Shown here: piece after piece, positions 9,510-19,199 of the stretch
Position numbering within the stretch: position 1 is the stretch's first letter
How the letters are laid out: every line of letters starts with the position of its first letter
NCBI GenBank assembly: GCA_002440745.1
Contig: DJVB01000019.1
Coordinates: 29,329-93,328 of the forward strand
Source of the DNA: Bacteroidales bacterium UBA6267
Lineage (GTDB): Bacteria; Bacteroidota; Bacteroidia; Bacteroidales; UBA1556
Reading direction: 5' to 3'
DNA: 64,000 nt
The notes under the pieces: generated by a model
What the model saw: the letters and a program-made list of their open reading frames with translations, nothing else
Database searches by the model: none
What the model was told of the DNA's origin: nothing
Position numbers and translations under genes: made by a program

Positions 9510-10187
9510 TCACTCCATCAAATCGGGTCGGCGGGCTTTGGTTCGTTTAATTGATTCTTCAAGGCGCCAATCGGCAATAAGTTTATCATTGCCTGAGAGC
9601 AAAACATCCGGCACGCGCCAACCGTTAAATTCTGCCGGGCGAGTATATGCAGGAGGAGCCACCAAACCATCTTGAAACGAATCGGAGAGTGCCGACATTT
9701 CATCGCCAAGAACTCCGGGAATGAGTCGCACTACTGCATCGGTAAAAACCGACGCTGCCAACTCCCCTCCACTCAAAACATAGTTTCCAATAGAAAATTC
9801 CTTTGTGATATAATGCTCCCGAACTCTCTCATCCACACCTTTGTAATGGCCACATAAAATAATGACATTCTGCAAATTAGAATATCTATTCAAAGAAGGC
9901 TGGTCCAATAATTCCCCATCAGGACTGGTATAAAAAATCTCATCGTAGGTTCGCTCCGATTTTAAAAAGTCGATACATTTTGCAATTGGCTCAATGCGCA
10001 TCAACATCCCTCCGCCCCCACTATACGGATAATCATCAACTCGGCGATGTTTATCCTCCGAAAAATCTCGCAAATCATGAAGATGAATTTCAACCTTATT
10101 TTTCTCGATAGCACGTTTTATTATTGAATGACTAAAAGGGCCATCGAACATTTGAGGAAAAAGTGTGATAATATCAATGCGCATCAT
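9510..10187 (-). CDS. trmD: tRNA (guanine-N1-)-methyltransferase TrmD
   Basis: 225 residues, the usual TrmD length. It methylates G37 of tRNAs with S-adenosylmethionine and prevents frameshifting. Visible motifs: IDIITLFPQMF at the N-terminus, YSGGGGMLMR, the trefoil-knot SAM-binding loops VIILCGHYKGVDERV and SIGNYVLSGGELAA, and RRPDLME at the end. The start overlaps the stop of the Nramp-like gene (ATGATG, stop TGA inside), indicating translational coupling; the second ATG at 10184 is also possible. It is the last gene of a three-gene operon. Confidence 0.97.
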   Translation of the reverse strand: MMRIDIITLFPQMFDGPFSHSIIKRAIEKNKVEIHLHDLRDFSEDKHRRVDDYPYSGGGGMLMRIEPIAKCIDFLKSERTYDEIFYTSPDGELLDQPSLNRYSNLQNVIILCGHYKGVDERVREHYITKEFSIGNYVLSGGELAASVFTDAVVRLIPGVLGDEMSALSDSFQDGLVAPPAYTRPAEFNGWRVPDVLLSGNDKLIADWRLEESIKRTKARRPDLME

Positions 10188-11449
10188 AATAGAGTAATCA
10201 AACGAAAGTAAATATAATAAAGACTGAATCCGGTAAGCAGAACTATGCCCACAATAGCATAAATACGTAGAAATCGGCTTGGTTGGTCTGCCTTTGGAAC
10301 ATGTTGGTGGGTGATAAGCTTATAGTTTAAAATGCCAAAAGCAGGAGCAATAATGAAAGATAGAATTGTTGCAAAATCAACCATAAGCCTCATATTATCA
10401 GCTAAATAACCTAAAACAAATACAGTTCCGAGCAGAAGAACAACTAACCAAATAATATATTGAACTTTTGGAGAAATCTTTGACTTTTTGCCTTCATCAA
10501 AAACCTGCCCGACAGTAATCGACATGACTCGTGCATAAGCATCGTGACAGGTAAAAGAAGTACTCACCATCGTCATTAAAGCGGCAGTAGCGATAAAAAT
10601 ATAAGACCAACCTCCAAGATTTACGGTGTACATACTTATCAGTTGTCCGGCAAATACAGCACCATTACTACTCATTTCTTCAGGATTTCCGTACATCACA
10701 AAGGCGCCTAAGGATAAAAAACCAATTGCTAATAAAGCAGTCCCGATATAGCCAATATTGAAGTCGAGAAGCGCCTGTTTTTTATTGAGATTCACTCCCT
10801 GCTCTTCGTGCTTGGCTTTGGCCCATAGCGATTGCCACACAGAAATATCTAAAGGAGCCGGCATCCAGCCAAAAAGAGCTATCAGAAAAGCCAAGTGAGG
10901 AAAATAGGATATATCAAAGCTTTTAGCAAAAGATTCCTGAGGAGAAAATCCATGGCCAATTGCTGCCACAAGAGCCACAATGGTAGAAACGGTAAGCAGT
11001 AAAATCACCCATTTGATAATTCGGTCGAGAATAGAATAGCGACCAAGAATCAGCATCGAAGTAGTAAATGCTAAAAGCAACCCACTGACGAAAGTAGAGT
11101 TGAGAGAAATCCCAAAAATATGAATAATCAAACCGGAAGTTACGATGGTGATTGCAGCCATGATAGCAAACATGGTTAACACGGTAATTATCAGAAACAT
11201 AACCACCGCCCAACGGCCTAAAATTCGATAACCTTCAATCAGATTCTTTCCGGTAGAAGCTGTATAACGCGGAGCAAATTGAAAGAAGGGGTATTTCATG
11301 GCGTTGGCAAGCAAAATTGCCCAAATCAAGGCGAATCCGAAATCGGCACCGGCACGAGTTGACTGCACCAAATGCGAAACACCGACTGCTGCTCCGGCAT
11401 AGAGTAAGCCCGGCCCCATAAGTCTGATTAGTTCGCGAAGCCTTTTCAT
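10184..11449 (-). CDS. Nramp-related transporter with atypical metal-site motifs
   Basis: 421 residues with about 11 membrane segments. The start GPGLLYAGAAVGVSHLVQST and the later ALFGWMPAPLDISVWQSLW align with the first and sixth helices of Nramp (NRAMP/SLC11) transporters. In canonical Mn2+/Fe2+ Nramps these helices hold DPGN and MPH; here they read AVGVSH and MPAPLD, so the metal site is changed and the substrate is uncertain. Its start overlaps the stop of the thiamine-binding gene by 4 bp (ATGA) and its stop overlaps trmD, so the three genes form one translational unit. Confidence 0.8.
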   Translation of the reverse strand: MKRLRELIRLMGPGLLYAGAAVGVSHLVQSTRAGADFGFALIWAILLANAMKYPFFQFAPRYTASTGKNLIEGYRILGRWAVVMFLIITVLTMFAIMAAITIVTSGLIIHIFGISLNSTFVSGLLLAFTTSMLILGRYSILDRIIKWVILLLTVSTIVALVAAIGHGFSPQESFAKSFDISYFPHLAFLIALFGWMPAPLDISVWQSLWAKAKHEEQGVNLNKKQALLDFNIGYIGTALLAIGFLSLGAFVMYGNPEEMSSNGAVFAGQLISMYTVNLGGWSYIFIATAALMTMVSTSFTCHDAYARVMSITVGQVFDEGKKSKISPKVQYIIWLVVLLLGTVFVLGYLADNMRLMVDFATILSFIIAPAFGILNYKLITHQHVPKADQPSRFLRIYAIVGIVLLTGFSLYYIYFRLITLL

Positions 11450-11745
11450 CGGAGTTTTGAATTAACCGATTCAACTTTAGCTTTAATACGACCTATCTCC
11501 CCTTTTTTGATGTCCATAGTCACCACTGCGTAAACCCTGTCGCAATCGGCAGATAAAACATCATAAGCTTTTTGAATTAGTTCCAAGGCATCCGACATTT
11601 CAGCCGTTTCGATATTGGTGCTCATGGAATTAAGGGCAAAAGGCCAACCGGAATCCTCCAACATTTTTATTACTCGAGCCACATAAGGACTTGCGCTGAT
11701 TCCTTTATCGGTAGGAAAAATCGAAAGGTTAATTAAAACTGACAT
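11446..11745 (-). CDS. MTH1187-family thiamine-binding protein (DUF77)
   Basis: 99 residues, typical of the MTH1187/YkoF-like ferredoxin-fold family that binds thiamine or its precursors. Diagnostic stretches are INLSIFPTDKGISASPYVARVIKMLEDSG near the start and ALNSMSTNIE. It is cytoplasmic with no signal. It is the first gene of the operon with the Nramp-like transporter and trmD; an effect on metal or vitamin homeostasis is only suggested by that pairing. Confidence 0.8.
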   Translation of the reverse strand: MSVLINLSIFPTDKGISASPYVARVIKMLEDSGWPFALNSMSTNIETAEMSDALELIQKAYDVLSADCDRVYAVVTMDIKKGEIGRIKAKVESVNSKLR

Positions 11746-11791
11746 AAGCTATAATTTATTGATTTTGTATTTCTTACAATAGTTTTATCTC

Positions 11792-13621
11792 TTAAGAACT
11801 CAGATTAGTATTTTGCATCTGGCTCAAACGATAATAGATTCCATTTTTAGCAATCAACTCATTATGAGTACCTTCCTCAACAATTCGCCCTTTTTCAAGG
11901 ACAATAATTCTATTAGCCGATTTGATAGTCGAAAGTCGATGTGCAATCACCAAACTTGTTCGATTGACCATTAAGTTTTGAAGCGCATCCTGAACTAATT
12001 TTTCGCTTTCGGTATCCAATGCCGAGGTAGCTTCATCTAAGATTAAGATTGCAGGATTGATAAGCAAAGCACGGGCAATAGTGAGCCTTTGGCGCTGACC
12101 TCCTGAAAGTTTCGAGCCACGATCACCAATCACCGTGTCGTAACCTTGAGGAAGCTCCATAATAAAATCATGAGCGTTTGCAGCCTTTGCAGCAGCAATA
12201 ATTTCTTCCATGCTGCGATTTTCGGAAGTGAAGCTTATATTATTGGCCACAGTATCGTTAAAGAGAATTGCTTCTTGAGTAACAATGCCCATCAATCGAC
12301 GTAAATGACTGATTTTTAAGTCGCGAATATCCTTTCCATCAATTTTAATAGATCCTTCCGTAACATCATAAAACCGAGGAAGAAGGTCGGCAATCGTTGA
12401 CTTTCCGGCGCCTGACGAACCCACGAGTGCAATCATTTCACCCTTTCTAATCTCGAGGCTGACGTCCTGTAAAACATAGTCATCCTGATATTTAAAGAAC
12501 ACATTTTCATAGTTTATACTTTTGTTGAAAGACTCCACCGTGAGGGCGTCCGGTTTTTCGATAATCACCTCATCTTGATCAAGTAATGAAAAAATACGTT
12601 CAGCAGATGCAATGCCTTTTTGCACCCGATAATAGCTTGTTGAAATGGCCTTGATGCTTGGAATCATCTGTGAAAAAAGCAGAATAAAGAAGATGAAATT
12701 TTCGCCTGTAAGCCCAATGGAGTCGCTCAAGACCAAACGGCCACCATACCAAATAATAACAGAAACCACAATCATGGCAAAAAACTCACTGATTGGACTG
12801 GACAAATCACCACGCCGCATCACGGAGGTTGCCATGCGGTTATAATCATTATTCTGGCTTTCAAAACGGTCCGAAATTTTCCGTTGAGCATTAAACCCCT
12901 TGATGATTCTCAAGCCGGAAAGAGCCTCTTCAAAGGATGACAAAATACCGCCCATCATTTTCTGTGTAATTCGACTTTCCCGTCTTAATATTTTCCCTAT
13001 ATAGCTAATAACCAATCCGGTAAAAGGCATCAACGCAAACATTAGTAAGGTCAGTTGGTAAGAAGTCATCCACAAAATCACCAAAAAGGAAACCACGGTA
13101 ATTATATGAGAAAACATCAGCTCAATAGTGCCTAAGATTGTCCATTCGATATCTTGAACATCGCTTGAAGCGCGGCTCATAATGTCGCCTTTGCGTTGCT
13201 CACTAAAAAACGAAAGCGGTAAAATGGTGATTTTGCTAAAAATTTGATTTCTCAAATCGCGGATAATTCCATTGCGCAGCGGGGCAATAGACCACATGGC
13301 CATATAGCGAAAGAAGTTTTTGAAGAAAAAGGAAACTGCCGTTAGAAGAGACAATGCCACAAGTAGTTTATCAGGTCCATATTCATTGATTATCAGGCTC
13401 ATCTGATAATAAATATAGTTTAACAAACCATCTTGAGTAAACTCTAAGTCGGCAGGCGTATTCACCAATTGATCCAATCCGAAAATCATTTTTAGGAAAG
13501 GAATAATCATTCCGAGGGAAAAAACCGAAAAGACAATAGTAAGAAGATTGAAAATAAAATTTAAAAGAGCATAAACCTTATAACTCTTTATCAAACTGAG
13601 CAAGCGCAAAAAATCTTTCAT
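11792..13621 (-). CDS. ABC exporter, MsbA-like (fused permease and ATPase)
   Basis: 609 residues. Residues 1-330 are a six-helix exporter domain; residues about 360-600 are the ATPase with Walker A GSSGAGKSTIAD (about 397), signature LSGGQRQRLTIARALL (about 504) and Walker B AILILDEATSALD (about 527), followed by the H-loop IAHRLSTIKSA. This half-transporter acts as a homodimer in the inner membrane. MsbA, which flips lipid A-core, is the closest well-known member, but multidrug exporters look alike, so the substrate is open. It stands alone. Confidence 0.85.
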   Translation of the reverse strand: MKDFLRLLSLIKSYKVYALLNFIFNLLTIVFSVFSLGMIIPFLKMIFGLDQLVNTPADLEFTQDGLLNYIYYQMSLIINEYGPDKLLVALSLLTAVSFFFKNFFRYMAMWSIAPLRNGIIRDLRNQIFSKITILPLSFFSEQRKGDIMSRASSDVQDIEWTILGTIELMFSHIITVVSFLVILWMTSYQLTLLMFALMPFTGLVISYIGKILRRESRITQKMMGGILSSFEEALSGLRIIKGFNAQRKISDRFESQNNDYNRMATSVMRRGDLSSPISEFFAMIVVSVIIWYGGRLVLSDSIGLTGENFIFFILLFSQMIPSIKAISTSYYRVQKGIASAERIFSLLDQDEVIIEKPDALTVESFNKSINYENVFFKYQDDYVLQDVSLEIRKGEMIALVGSSGAGKSTIADLLPRFYDVTEGSIKIDGKDIRDLKISHLRRLMGIVTQEAILFNDTVANNISFTSENRSMEEIIAAAKAANAHDFIMELPQGYDTVIGDRGSKLSGGQRQRLTIARALLINPAILILDEATSALDTESEKLVQDALQNLMVNRTSLVIAHRLSTIKSANRIIVLEKGRIVEEGTHNELIAKNGIYYRLSQMQNTNLSS

Positions 13622-13929
13622 TATTTCAAATTAACCTGAGATTGGAGCAAAACGTTCAAATAAGCTTTTAGAACGTACAATATTTCATGTCTATGAAGAT
13701 GCACCTTTCATCAATTTCCACTAAAACAAAACTATTTAACAGATTATCAATCATTAAAGCCTTTGATTAGCAATAATAAATAAGCCTGTTTGAAAGTTGC
13801 AAAGTTATCAAATCTTAAAGTTTTTAGAAGATTAGTTTTGGAAAATTTTGAAAGTTATTATTCAAAGCATTTTAAAGCCAAGCAAAGCAAAAAGATTATA
13901 TTTTTACTGATTCTTTTAAACAAACTGAA
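13622..13929 (+). other. AT-rich divergent intergenic region
   Basis: 308 bp between the leftward ABC exporter and the rightward T9SS gene; both promoters should lie here. A weak -7-like TATATTTTTAC occurs about 20-30 bp before the T9SS gene. I see no repeat or RNA. Confidence 0.4.
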
Positions 13930-14973
13930 ATGAAAGTAAAATTAACCATTTTGTTTCATGTAATTTGGCTAAGCTCCTTTGCACAAATTACAATTAACTC
14001 ATCGATGATGCCTTTGGCCAACGACACCTTCCGATTGAGCGTAGCCACAAATGCCCAACAATACGATTTCTCGCTTACCGGCAGCAATTACAGTTGGGAT
14101 TTTAGCAATCTGACAGCCATCGATCAAAGGTTAGAAGATTATGTGAGTATTTCTGCTACACCACTTGTGTATAATGTGGTATTTTTATATCCGCTTGTAG
14201 CCACAGTAGCCGCCAAACGCGCTGATGCTCAAATGGGTATGGTAGCTATTTCAAATGGGTACAATTTTTACAAAACAACGACATCAAAATTTGCAGAAGT
14301 TGGATTTGGTGCTGATTTTCAAGGCACTCCAATTCCGGTAAAGTATCAGGAAGACGATATTATCTTTCACCTTCCGCTCAGCTACAACGCCAAAGATAGC
14401 AGCACAGCTATTTGGTCGGTGTCAATTCCAAACTTAGGAAGCATTTATGAAACCAAAAAGCGCGTAAATCATGTGGATGGTTACGGTAGTGTGACAACGC
14501 CTTACGGAACTTTTCAATGCTTGAGAGTGAAATCTGAGGTACGGCAGCGCGATAGTGTGGTTTACAGTGCTAGTCCCATTCCATTGCCCGCTTTTGAGCA
14601 AGAATACACTGAATATCTGTGGCTTACCAACGACCACCGATTTCCTGTGTTGAAAGCTACCGAGCGCAATCTTGCCTTTCAAGTGGAATTTATGGATAGC
14701 ATAAAATCCTTTGCGGGAATGGATGAAATGGTCAAACAAGACCGATTTGAAGTTTATCCCAATCCTACACAAAATTTCATTGAGATAAAATCGAATGTTA
14801 AAAATCAAGACTATAGCATTGAGCTTTTAGATTTCGAAGGAAAAATTATCCTCGAGGAAAACACAGTTGGGGTTCAAAAAATTGACCTTTCTCATCTTCC
14901 CTCAGGAAAGTATATCCTAAAATTAACAACTGACAATCAAATATTTACAAAAACAATCCTAAAGACAAACTAA
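13930..14973 (+). CDS. Secreted protein with T9SS type A sorting domain
   Basis: 347 residues. Signal peptide at 1-18 (MKVKLTILFHVIWLSSFA). The central ~240 residues are a beta-rich region I cannot assign. Residues about 270-347 form the type A sorting domain (RFEVYPNPTQNFIEIKSN ... LPSGKYILKL). Its TAA overlaps the next ATG by one base (TAATG), so it is coupled to the phosphohexomutase gene, an odd pairing of a secreted protein with a cytoplasmic enzyme. Confidence 0.85.
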   Translation: MKVKLTILFHVIWLSSFAQITINSSMMPLANDTFRLSVATNAQQYDFSLTGSNYSWDFSNLTAIDQRLEDYVSISATPLVYNVVFLYPLVATVAAKRADAQMGMVAISNGYNFYKTTTSKFAEVGFGADFQGTPIPVKYQEDDIIFHLPLSYNAKDSSTAIWSVSIPNLGSIYETKKRVNHVDGYGSVTTPYGTFQCLRVKSEVRQRDSVVYSASPIPLPAFEQEYTEYLWLTNDHRFPVLKATERNLAFQVEFMDSIKSFAGMDEMVKQDRFEVYPNPTQNFIEIKSNVKNQDYSIELLDFEGKIILEENTVGVQKIDLSHLPSGKYILKLTTDNQIFTKTILKTN

Positions 14974-16313
14974 TGGGAGCATTCCACGCTTATGATATCA
15001 GAGGAATCTATAATAAGGATTTCAACAAAGATGATGTACACCGAATTGGGTGTTTTTTGCCAAGATTATTAAAAGCCGATAAAGTATTGGTAGGCAGAGA
15101 TGTACGCGTTTCGTCACCGGAAATACATGATTATTTGGTGCGGGCAATCACCAATGCCGGAGCCGATGTTTACGATGTTGGGCTTAGCACCACTCCGATG
15201 ATTTACTGGTTAACCGCAAAATTTGGATTTAAAGCATCGGTAATGATTACCGCCTCACATAACGGACCTGAATATAATGGACTAAAAATCAGCGGCGAAA
15301 ATGCAGTTCCCATTGGATATGACGATGGTTTAGGAGAGTTAGAAAAAATGATTAAAACCCCTTCCGCTTTCAAAACTGGGCCAAAGGGAAGTGTGCTCCA
15401 ATTTGATAAAAAAGCGGAGTATTTAGAATTTCTAAAAGCCTATTTGCCTTCCAGTCTTCACCATCTAAACCTAACGATTGATTGCAGCAATGGCATGGCC
15501 GGATTGCTAATCCAGGATTTAATTGGCAGCAATCACCATTTTCTTTTTGAACAACCTGATGGTCGATTTCCAAACCATCAGCCTAATCCGTTAGTGATGG
15601 AAAACGTAGCGGATTTGCAAAAAGCTGTGGTGAACAACCAATCCGATTTGGGGATAATTTTCGATGGAGACGCCGACAGGGTGATGTTTGTGGATGAAAA
15701 GGGAGATTTTATTTCACCGGATTTAATGATTGCTCTGATGGGGCATTATTTCATAAAGAAAAACCCTAAAGCCAAAGTGATTCAGGACATTCGTACATCG
15801 ATGGCAGTTGGAGAATATCTGAAAGAGTTGGGCGATGTGGAAATGATCACCTGGCGAGTTGGACGGGCTTATGCTGCCAAACGATTACGTCTTGAAGATG
15901 GACTTTTTGGAGGTGAGTTGGCAGGACATTACTATTTCAAAGATTTTTACTATTCCGATTCAGGGATGATGGCTATGCTGATTATTTTGAATGTTATTTC
16001 TGAATTTAAACAGCAGGGAATCAGCGTTTCACAGATAATCTCCAAAATCAGGAAGTATGCCAATAGTGGCGAAATAAATTTTACTATTGACGACAAAAAA
16101 GGCATGATGGATCGCATCAAAGACCATTTTGAAAAAACGGATAAAATTACGCATTTCATGGATTTTGATGGTTATCGCTTAGAGTTTGCCGATTGGTGGT
16201 TTAATATCCGCCCGAGCAATACCGAACCCTATCTACGGCTGATTGTGGAGGCAAAGAATGAAGAAATTCTTTCGGAAAAATTGGAAGAGATAAAGAAGAT
16301 TATTCTACGCTAA
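14973..16313 (+). CDS. Phosphomannomutase / phosphoglucomutase
   Basis: 446 residues of the alpha-D-phosphohexomutase family, which interconverts hexose 1- and 6-phosphates for sugar-nucleotide synthesis. All four signature loops are visible: the phosphoserine loop TASHNGPEYNG (Ser about 96), the Mg2+ loop FDGDADRV (about 230), the sugar-specificity loop GGELAGHYYF (about 312) and the phosphate-binding RPSNTEPYLRL (about 413). GGELAGHYYF fits ManB-type bifunctional enzymes. Exact substrate preference cannot be read. Confidence 0.93.
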   Translation: MGAFHAYDIRGIYNKDFNKDDVHRIGCFLPRLLKADKVLVGRDVRVSSPEIHDYLVRAITNAGADVYDVGLSTTPMIYWLTAKFGFKASVMITASHNGPEYNGLKISGENAVPIGYDDGLGELEKMIKTPSAFKTGPKGSVLQFDKKAEYLEFLKAYLPSSLHHLNLTIDCSNGMAGLLIQDLIGSNHHFLFEQPDGRFPNHQPNPLVMENVADLQKAVVNNQSDLGIIFDGDADRVMFVDEKGDFISPDLMIALMGHYFIKKNPKAKVIQDIRTSMAVGEYLKELGDVEMITWRVGRAYAAKRLRLEDGLFGGELAGHYYFKDFYYSDSGMMAMLIILNVISEFKQQGISVSQIISKIRKYANSGEINFTIDDKKGMMDRIKDHFEKTDKITHFMDFDGYRLEFADWWFNIRPSNTEPYLRLIVEAKNEEILSEKLEEIKKIILR

Positions 16314-16367
16314 AGCATTGATTTCTTTGGTTTTTTTTTGACAAAAATGTATGGTTTTTTAGACCTT

Positions 16368-17711
16368 TTAAAAAAGGCTACCATAAATCAAACCCGAAAC
16401 AGTGGCCATCAAAACGACCAAAATAACATAGACTACAGTTTTTTGGTTTCCTAATACTCCTCTGATAACAAGCATATTAGGCAATGATAGCGAAGGGCCG
16501 GCCAATAACAAAGCCAAAGCCGGGCCTTTTCCCATTCCCGAAGCGATTAGTCCTTGAAGAATTGGTATTTCGGTGAGAGTGGCAAAATACATAAACGCTC
16601 CAACCACCGAGGCAAAGAAATTGGAATACAGTGAATTACCACCAACTAAAGCCGAAATCCATTCACCAGGAATTATCCCCGGAATTGATGTATTATCGTG
16701 AGTTGAACCCAATAAAAACCCGGCAGTTATCACACCAATAGCGAGCATTGGCATAATTTGTTTTGTAAAATCCCAAGCAGAAAGTGTCCATTCTTTATTG
16801 TCAGGGTCACGTTTATCAAAAAGAGTAATTAGAGCCAAGGCTGTGATTGCCACCAGCATAGGCACCAAAGGACTTATCTTAGGATTTGTGATAAAAACAT
16901 TTGAAAGAAAAGCAGAAATTACGGTGATAAAAACAGCCAATAAAACCCACACCCATTTGATTTTTAACACAAAAACAAGTGAAACGGCCAATAACAAACC
17001 AAAAAATCCTGTGATAAACCACTTGTTAGCCCAAATAAAATACCATGCACTTGATGAATCGCCAGAGGAAGGAGCACCCCAATTTGCAAAAACCAGAATT
17101 AAAATAAGTGTAAAAAAATGAAAAGAAGTTTTCCAAAGCGGACGTTTTTCAGGAGGGGAAACAATATTCATTTGCTGGTCTTTTTTAATTCTTTCTTCTT
17201 TTCTATAAATCAACGACATCGATAACCCTATCAAAACGCTAAAAATAACAGCCCCAATAGTGCGCGCTAAACCCATTTCGAAACCTAAAATTCGTGCGGT
17301 TAAAATGATGGCTAAGATATTGATTGCAGGCCCTGAATAAAGAAATGCAATAGCGGGTCCCAAACCGACACCACGCTTGTAAATACTTGAAAATAAGGGT
17401 AAAATAGTACAACTGCAAACAGCAAGAATAGTTCCCGAAACTGAGGCAATGCTGTATGCCAGCCATTTCTTGGCATTAGCTCCGAAATACTTCAAAACGG
17501 ACCCTTGACTAACAAAAATGGAAATTACACCGGCGATAAAGAAAGCCGGCAACAAACAAAGCACAACATGCTCACGCGCATACCATTTGGATAAATCTAA
17601 CGCCGCCATTATAGCATCGATGAACCGATGATTTTCTATTGGCATAAAAAAAGCAAAACCAAAAACTACAAATATCCACAGCAGGATTTTAACTTCTTTC
17701 TTAGTTTCCAT
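16368..17711 (-). CDS. ArsP-like permease (PF03773 type), last gene of ars operon
   Basis: 447 residues, about 10 membrane segments. The hallmark is a CSCTILPLFSSIYKRG motif with AIAFLYSGPAINILAI, followed late in the protein by a mirrored half (TEIPILQGLIASGMGKGPALALLLAGPSLSLPN). This is the permease family of ArsP (organoarsenical efflux) and YraQ. The Cys-x-Cys could bind a soft metal. It follows ArsG by about 50 bp and ends the arsenic operon, so efflux of an arsenic species or another metal is inferred. Confidence 0.75.
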   Translation of the reverse strand: METKKEVKILLWIFVVFGFAFFMPIENHRFIDAIMAALDLSKWYAREHVVLCLLPAFFIAGVISIFVSQGSVLKYFGANAKKWLAYSIASVSGTILAVCSCTILPLFSSIYKRGVGLGPAIAFLYSGPAINILAIILTARILGFEMGLARTIGAVIFSVLIGLSMSLIYRKEERIKKDQQMNIVSPPEKRPLWKTSFHFFTLILILVFANWGAPSSGDSSSAWYFIWANKWFITGFFGLLLAVSLVFVLKIKWVWVLLAVFITVISAFLSNVFITNPKISPLVPMLVAITALALITLFDKRDPDNKEWTLSAWDFTKQIMPMLAIGVITAGFLLGSTHDNTSIPGIIPGEWISALVGGNSLYSNFFASVVGAFMYFATLTEIPILQGLIASGMGKGPALALLLAGPSLSLPNMLVIRGVLGNQKTVVYVILVVLMATVSGLIYGSLF

Positions 17712-17763
17712 GAAAAACTATTTTATATTCTACAATTTATCGAAATAAAAAGAAAAATATGGG

Positions 17764-18465
17764 TTAAAAATAAATTACGATTATGTAATACACACCAACA
17801 CAAATAAATGCTATGGAGATAATGCGGCGAAACCAAACTTCAAAAGTTTTTATGTTATTATATAATTTTCCAACGCCGGAAACTGTGTAGGCCAAAAGCC
17901 AAGCGAAAATAATAACAGGAATTCCCGTTGCAAGAGCAAAAACGACAGGCAGATATAAGCCGGAAGTGGAGCTGACGGTCATTGGAATTAGCATCCCGAA
18001 GTAAAGCACACCACTGTATGGACAAAAGGCCAATGCAAACAAAACACCTAATAATAACACATCAAAATAGCTATGTTTCGACTTTTTCTGAAAACGATTG
18101 GTCAAACCTGAAAGGGCGGGAAAATTAATTTTCAAAATATCGAGCATAAACAACCCAATCAAGACTAATAAAGGCCCGATAATTTTTTCACCATATTTTT
18201 GAAACCAACCCGATAACTCAAACTGATCGGCTCCGATGAAAATAATCAAGGCAAGAGAAGTGTAAGCCACAGCTCGGCCTAAGGTGTAAACCAGACCATT
18301 GATAAAAACCCGCCTCCTATCCTCCAAATCTTTACCAATAAAACCAATTGCGGTGATATTTGTGGCCAAAGGGCAAGGACTTATCGCAGTCAAAAGGCCA
18401 AGTAAAAATGCAGAAACAATTGGCAATGAATTGTTGTCCAATAAATTTTGTAAAATTTCGTCCAT
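17764..18465 (-). CDS. arsG: ArsG-family transporter (CcdA/DsbD-like membrane protein)
   Basis: 233 residues from the ATG at 18465; a TTG three codons earlier is also possible. About six membrane segments. The motif LTAISPCPLATNITAIGF and, in the second half, LFALAFCPYSGVLYFGMLIP each carry a Pro-flanked Cys, the arrangement of CcdA/DsbD electron-transfer proteins. The family is named ArsG when it accompanies ArsF in arsenic operons, as here. A role in passing electrons to ArsF or in efflux of aromatic arsenicals is inferred from family and context. Confidence 0.75.
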   Translation of the reverse strand: MDEILQNLLDNNSLPIVSAFLLGLLTAISPCPLATNITAIGFIGKDLEDRRRVFINGLVYTLGRAVAYTSLALIIFIGADQFELSGWFQKYGEKIIGPLLVLIGLFMLDILKINFPALSGLTNRFQKKSKHSYFDVLLLGVLFALAFCPYSGVLYFGMLIPMTVSSTSGLYLPVVFALATGIPVIIFAWLLAYTVSGVGKLYNNIKTFEVWFRRIISIAFICVGVYYIIVIYF

Positions 18466-18520
18466 AAAAATCAATTAAAGAAACCGGATTCCAAGCTGAA
18501 TCGCAGGATTCATCCAAGCA

Positions 18521-18931
18521 CTATTTAAACAAAGGGTCTATTTTCTCCTTGATAATTTGTTTAAGTTTATCAGGATTCTTTCGAGCATATAAAAAACCTT
18601 CGTTTGTAATATTAATCTTAGTTTCACCACTTACAATCAATAGAGTTTGTCCTGAAACACCGAGTTCTTTAGCTTTCAATTTACCGGCCTTAGTTTCAAG
18701 ATCATACACCTCAAAAACGACCTTGTCGCCATAAAGTTCCTGAACAGATTTCTTAGATTCGGCCTCTACAGCCTTACAGGTAGTGCATCTTCTCGCATTG
18801 TGAAAATAATATACCTTTACCGTATTAGCACCGCTAATAGTCACATTATCAAGTTTTTGAGCTTGACCATTGCAAGAATAACCAAAACTGACTGCAATCA
18901 CAAAAAGCAATAAAATATTAAAAGACTTCAT
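18521..18931 (-). CDS. arsF: ArsF-family thioredoxin-fold protein
   Basis: 136 residues from the ATG at 18931. A signal peptide ends at about residue 20 with a Cys (FGYSCNGQAQK), which could also be a lipobox. The mature part is thioredoxin-like with NARRCTTCKAVEAE, a CxxC in the usual position, and a later cis-Pro-like strand replaced by GVSGQTLLIV. This matches the ArsF family (nitrophenyl-arsenical reductase subunit partner of ArsG). It probably acts in the periplasm beside ArsG. Confidence 0.75.
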   Translation of the reverse strand: MKSFNILLLFVIAVSFGYSCNGQAQKLDNVTISGANTVKVYYFHNARRCTTCKAVEAESKKSVQELYGDKVVFEVYDLETKAGKLKAKELGVSGQTLLIVSGETKINITNEGFLYARKNPDKLKQIIKEKIDPLFK

Positions 18932-18940
18932 AATCAATTA

Positions 18941-19174
18941 TTAAATAGTTAATAAATTATCCAATTCCTTTTCGGAGGGCAACCTGCCTGACATCACTAC
19001 TTTGCCATCAACTACCAATCCGGGAGTGTGCATAATGCCATAAGACATAATATTCATAATGTCCTCTTCCTTCGAAATTGCGGCTTCAACACCAATGCGA
19101 CTCACAGATTCACGAGTCATCCGTTCTAACGTTTTACATTTTGGGCAACCTGTCCCTAAGATAATTATTTCCAT
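18941..19174 (-). CDS. Small redox-active disulfide protein (thioredoxin family)
   Basis: 77 residues. The start MEIIILGTGCPKCKTLERM at 19174 is chosen because earlier in-frame codons overlap the end of the ACR3 gene and lengthen the family N-terminus. The GCPKCK motif near the start is the CxxC active site of the MTH895/TM0996 glutaredoxin-like family; HTPGLVVDGKVV holds the cis-proline. It may supply reducing power to the arsenate reductase or to ArsF. It lies 25 bp after acr3 and a few bp before arsF. Confidence 0.85.
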   Translation of the reverse strand: MEIIILGTGCPKCKTLERMTRESVSRIGVEAAISKEEDIMNIMSYGIMHTPGLVVDGKVVMSGRLPSEKELDNLLTI

Positions 19175-19199
19175 ATTATTGGTTTTTAAGGTTATAGAA

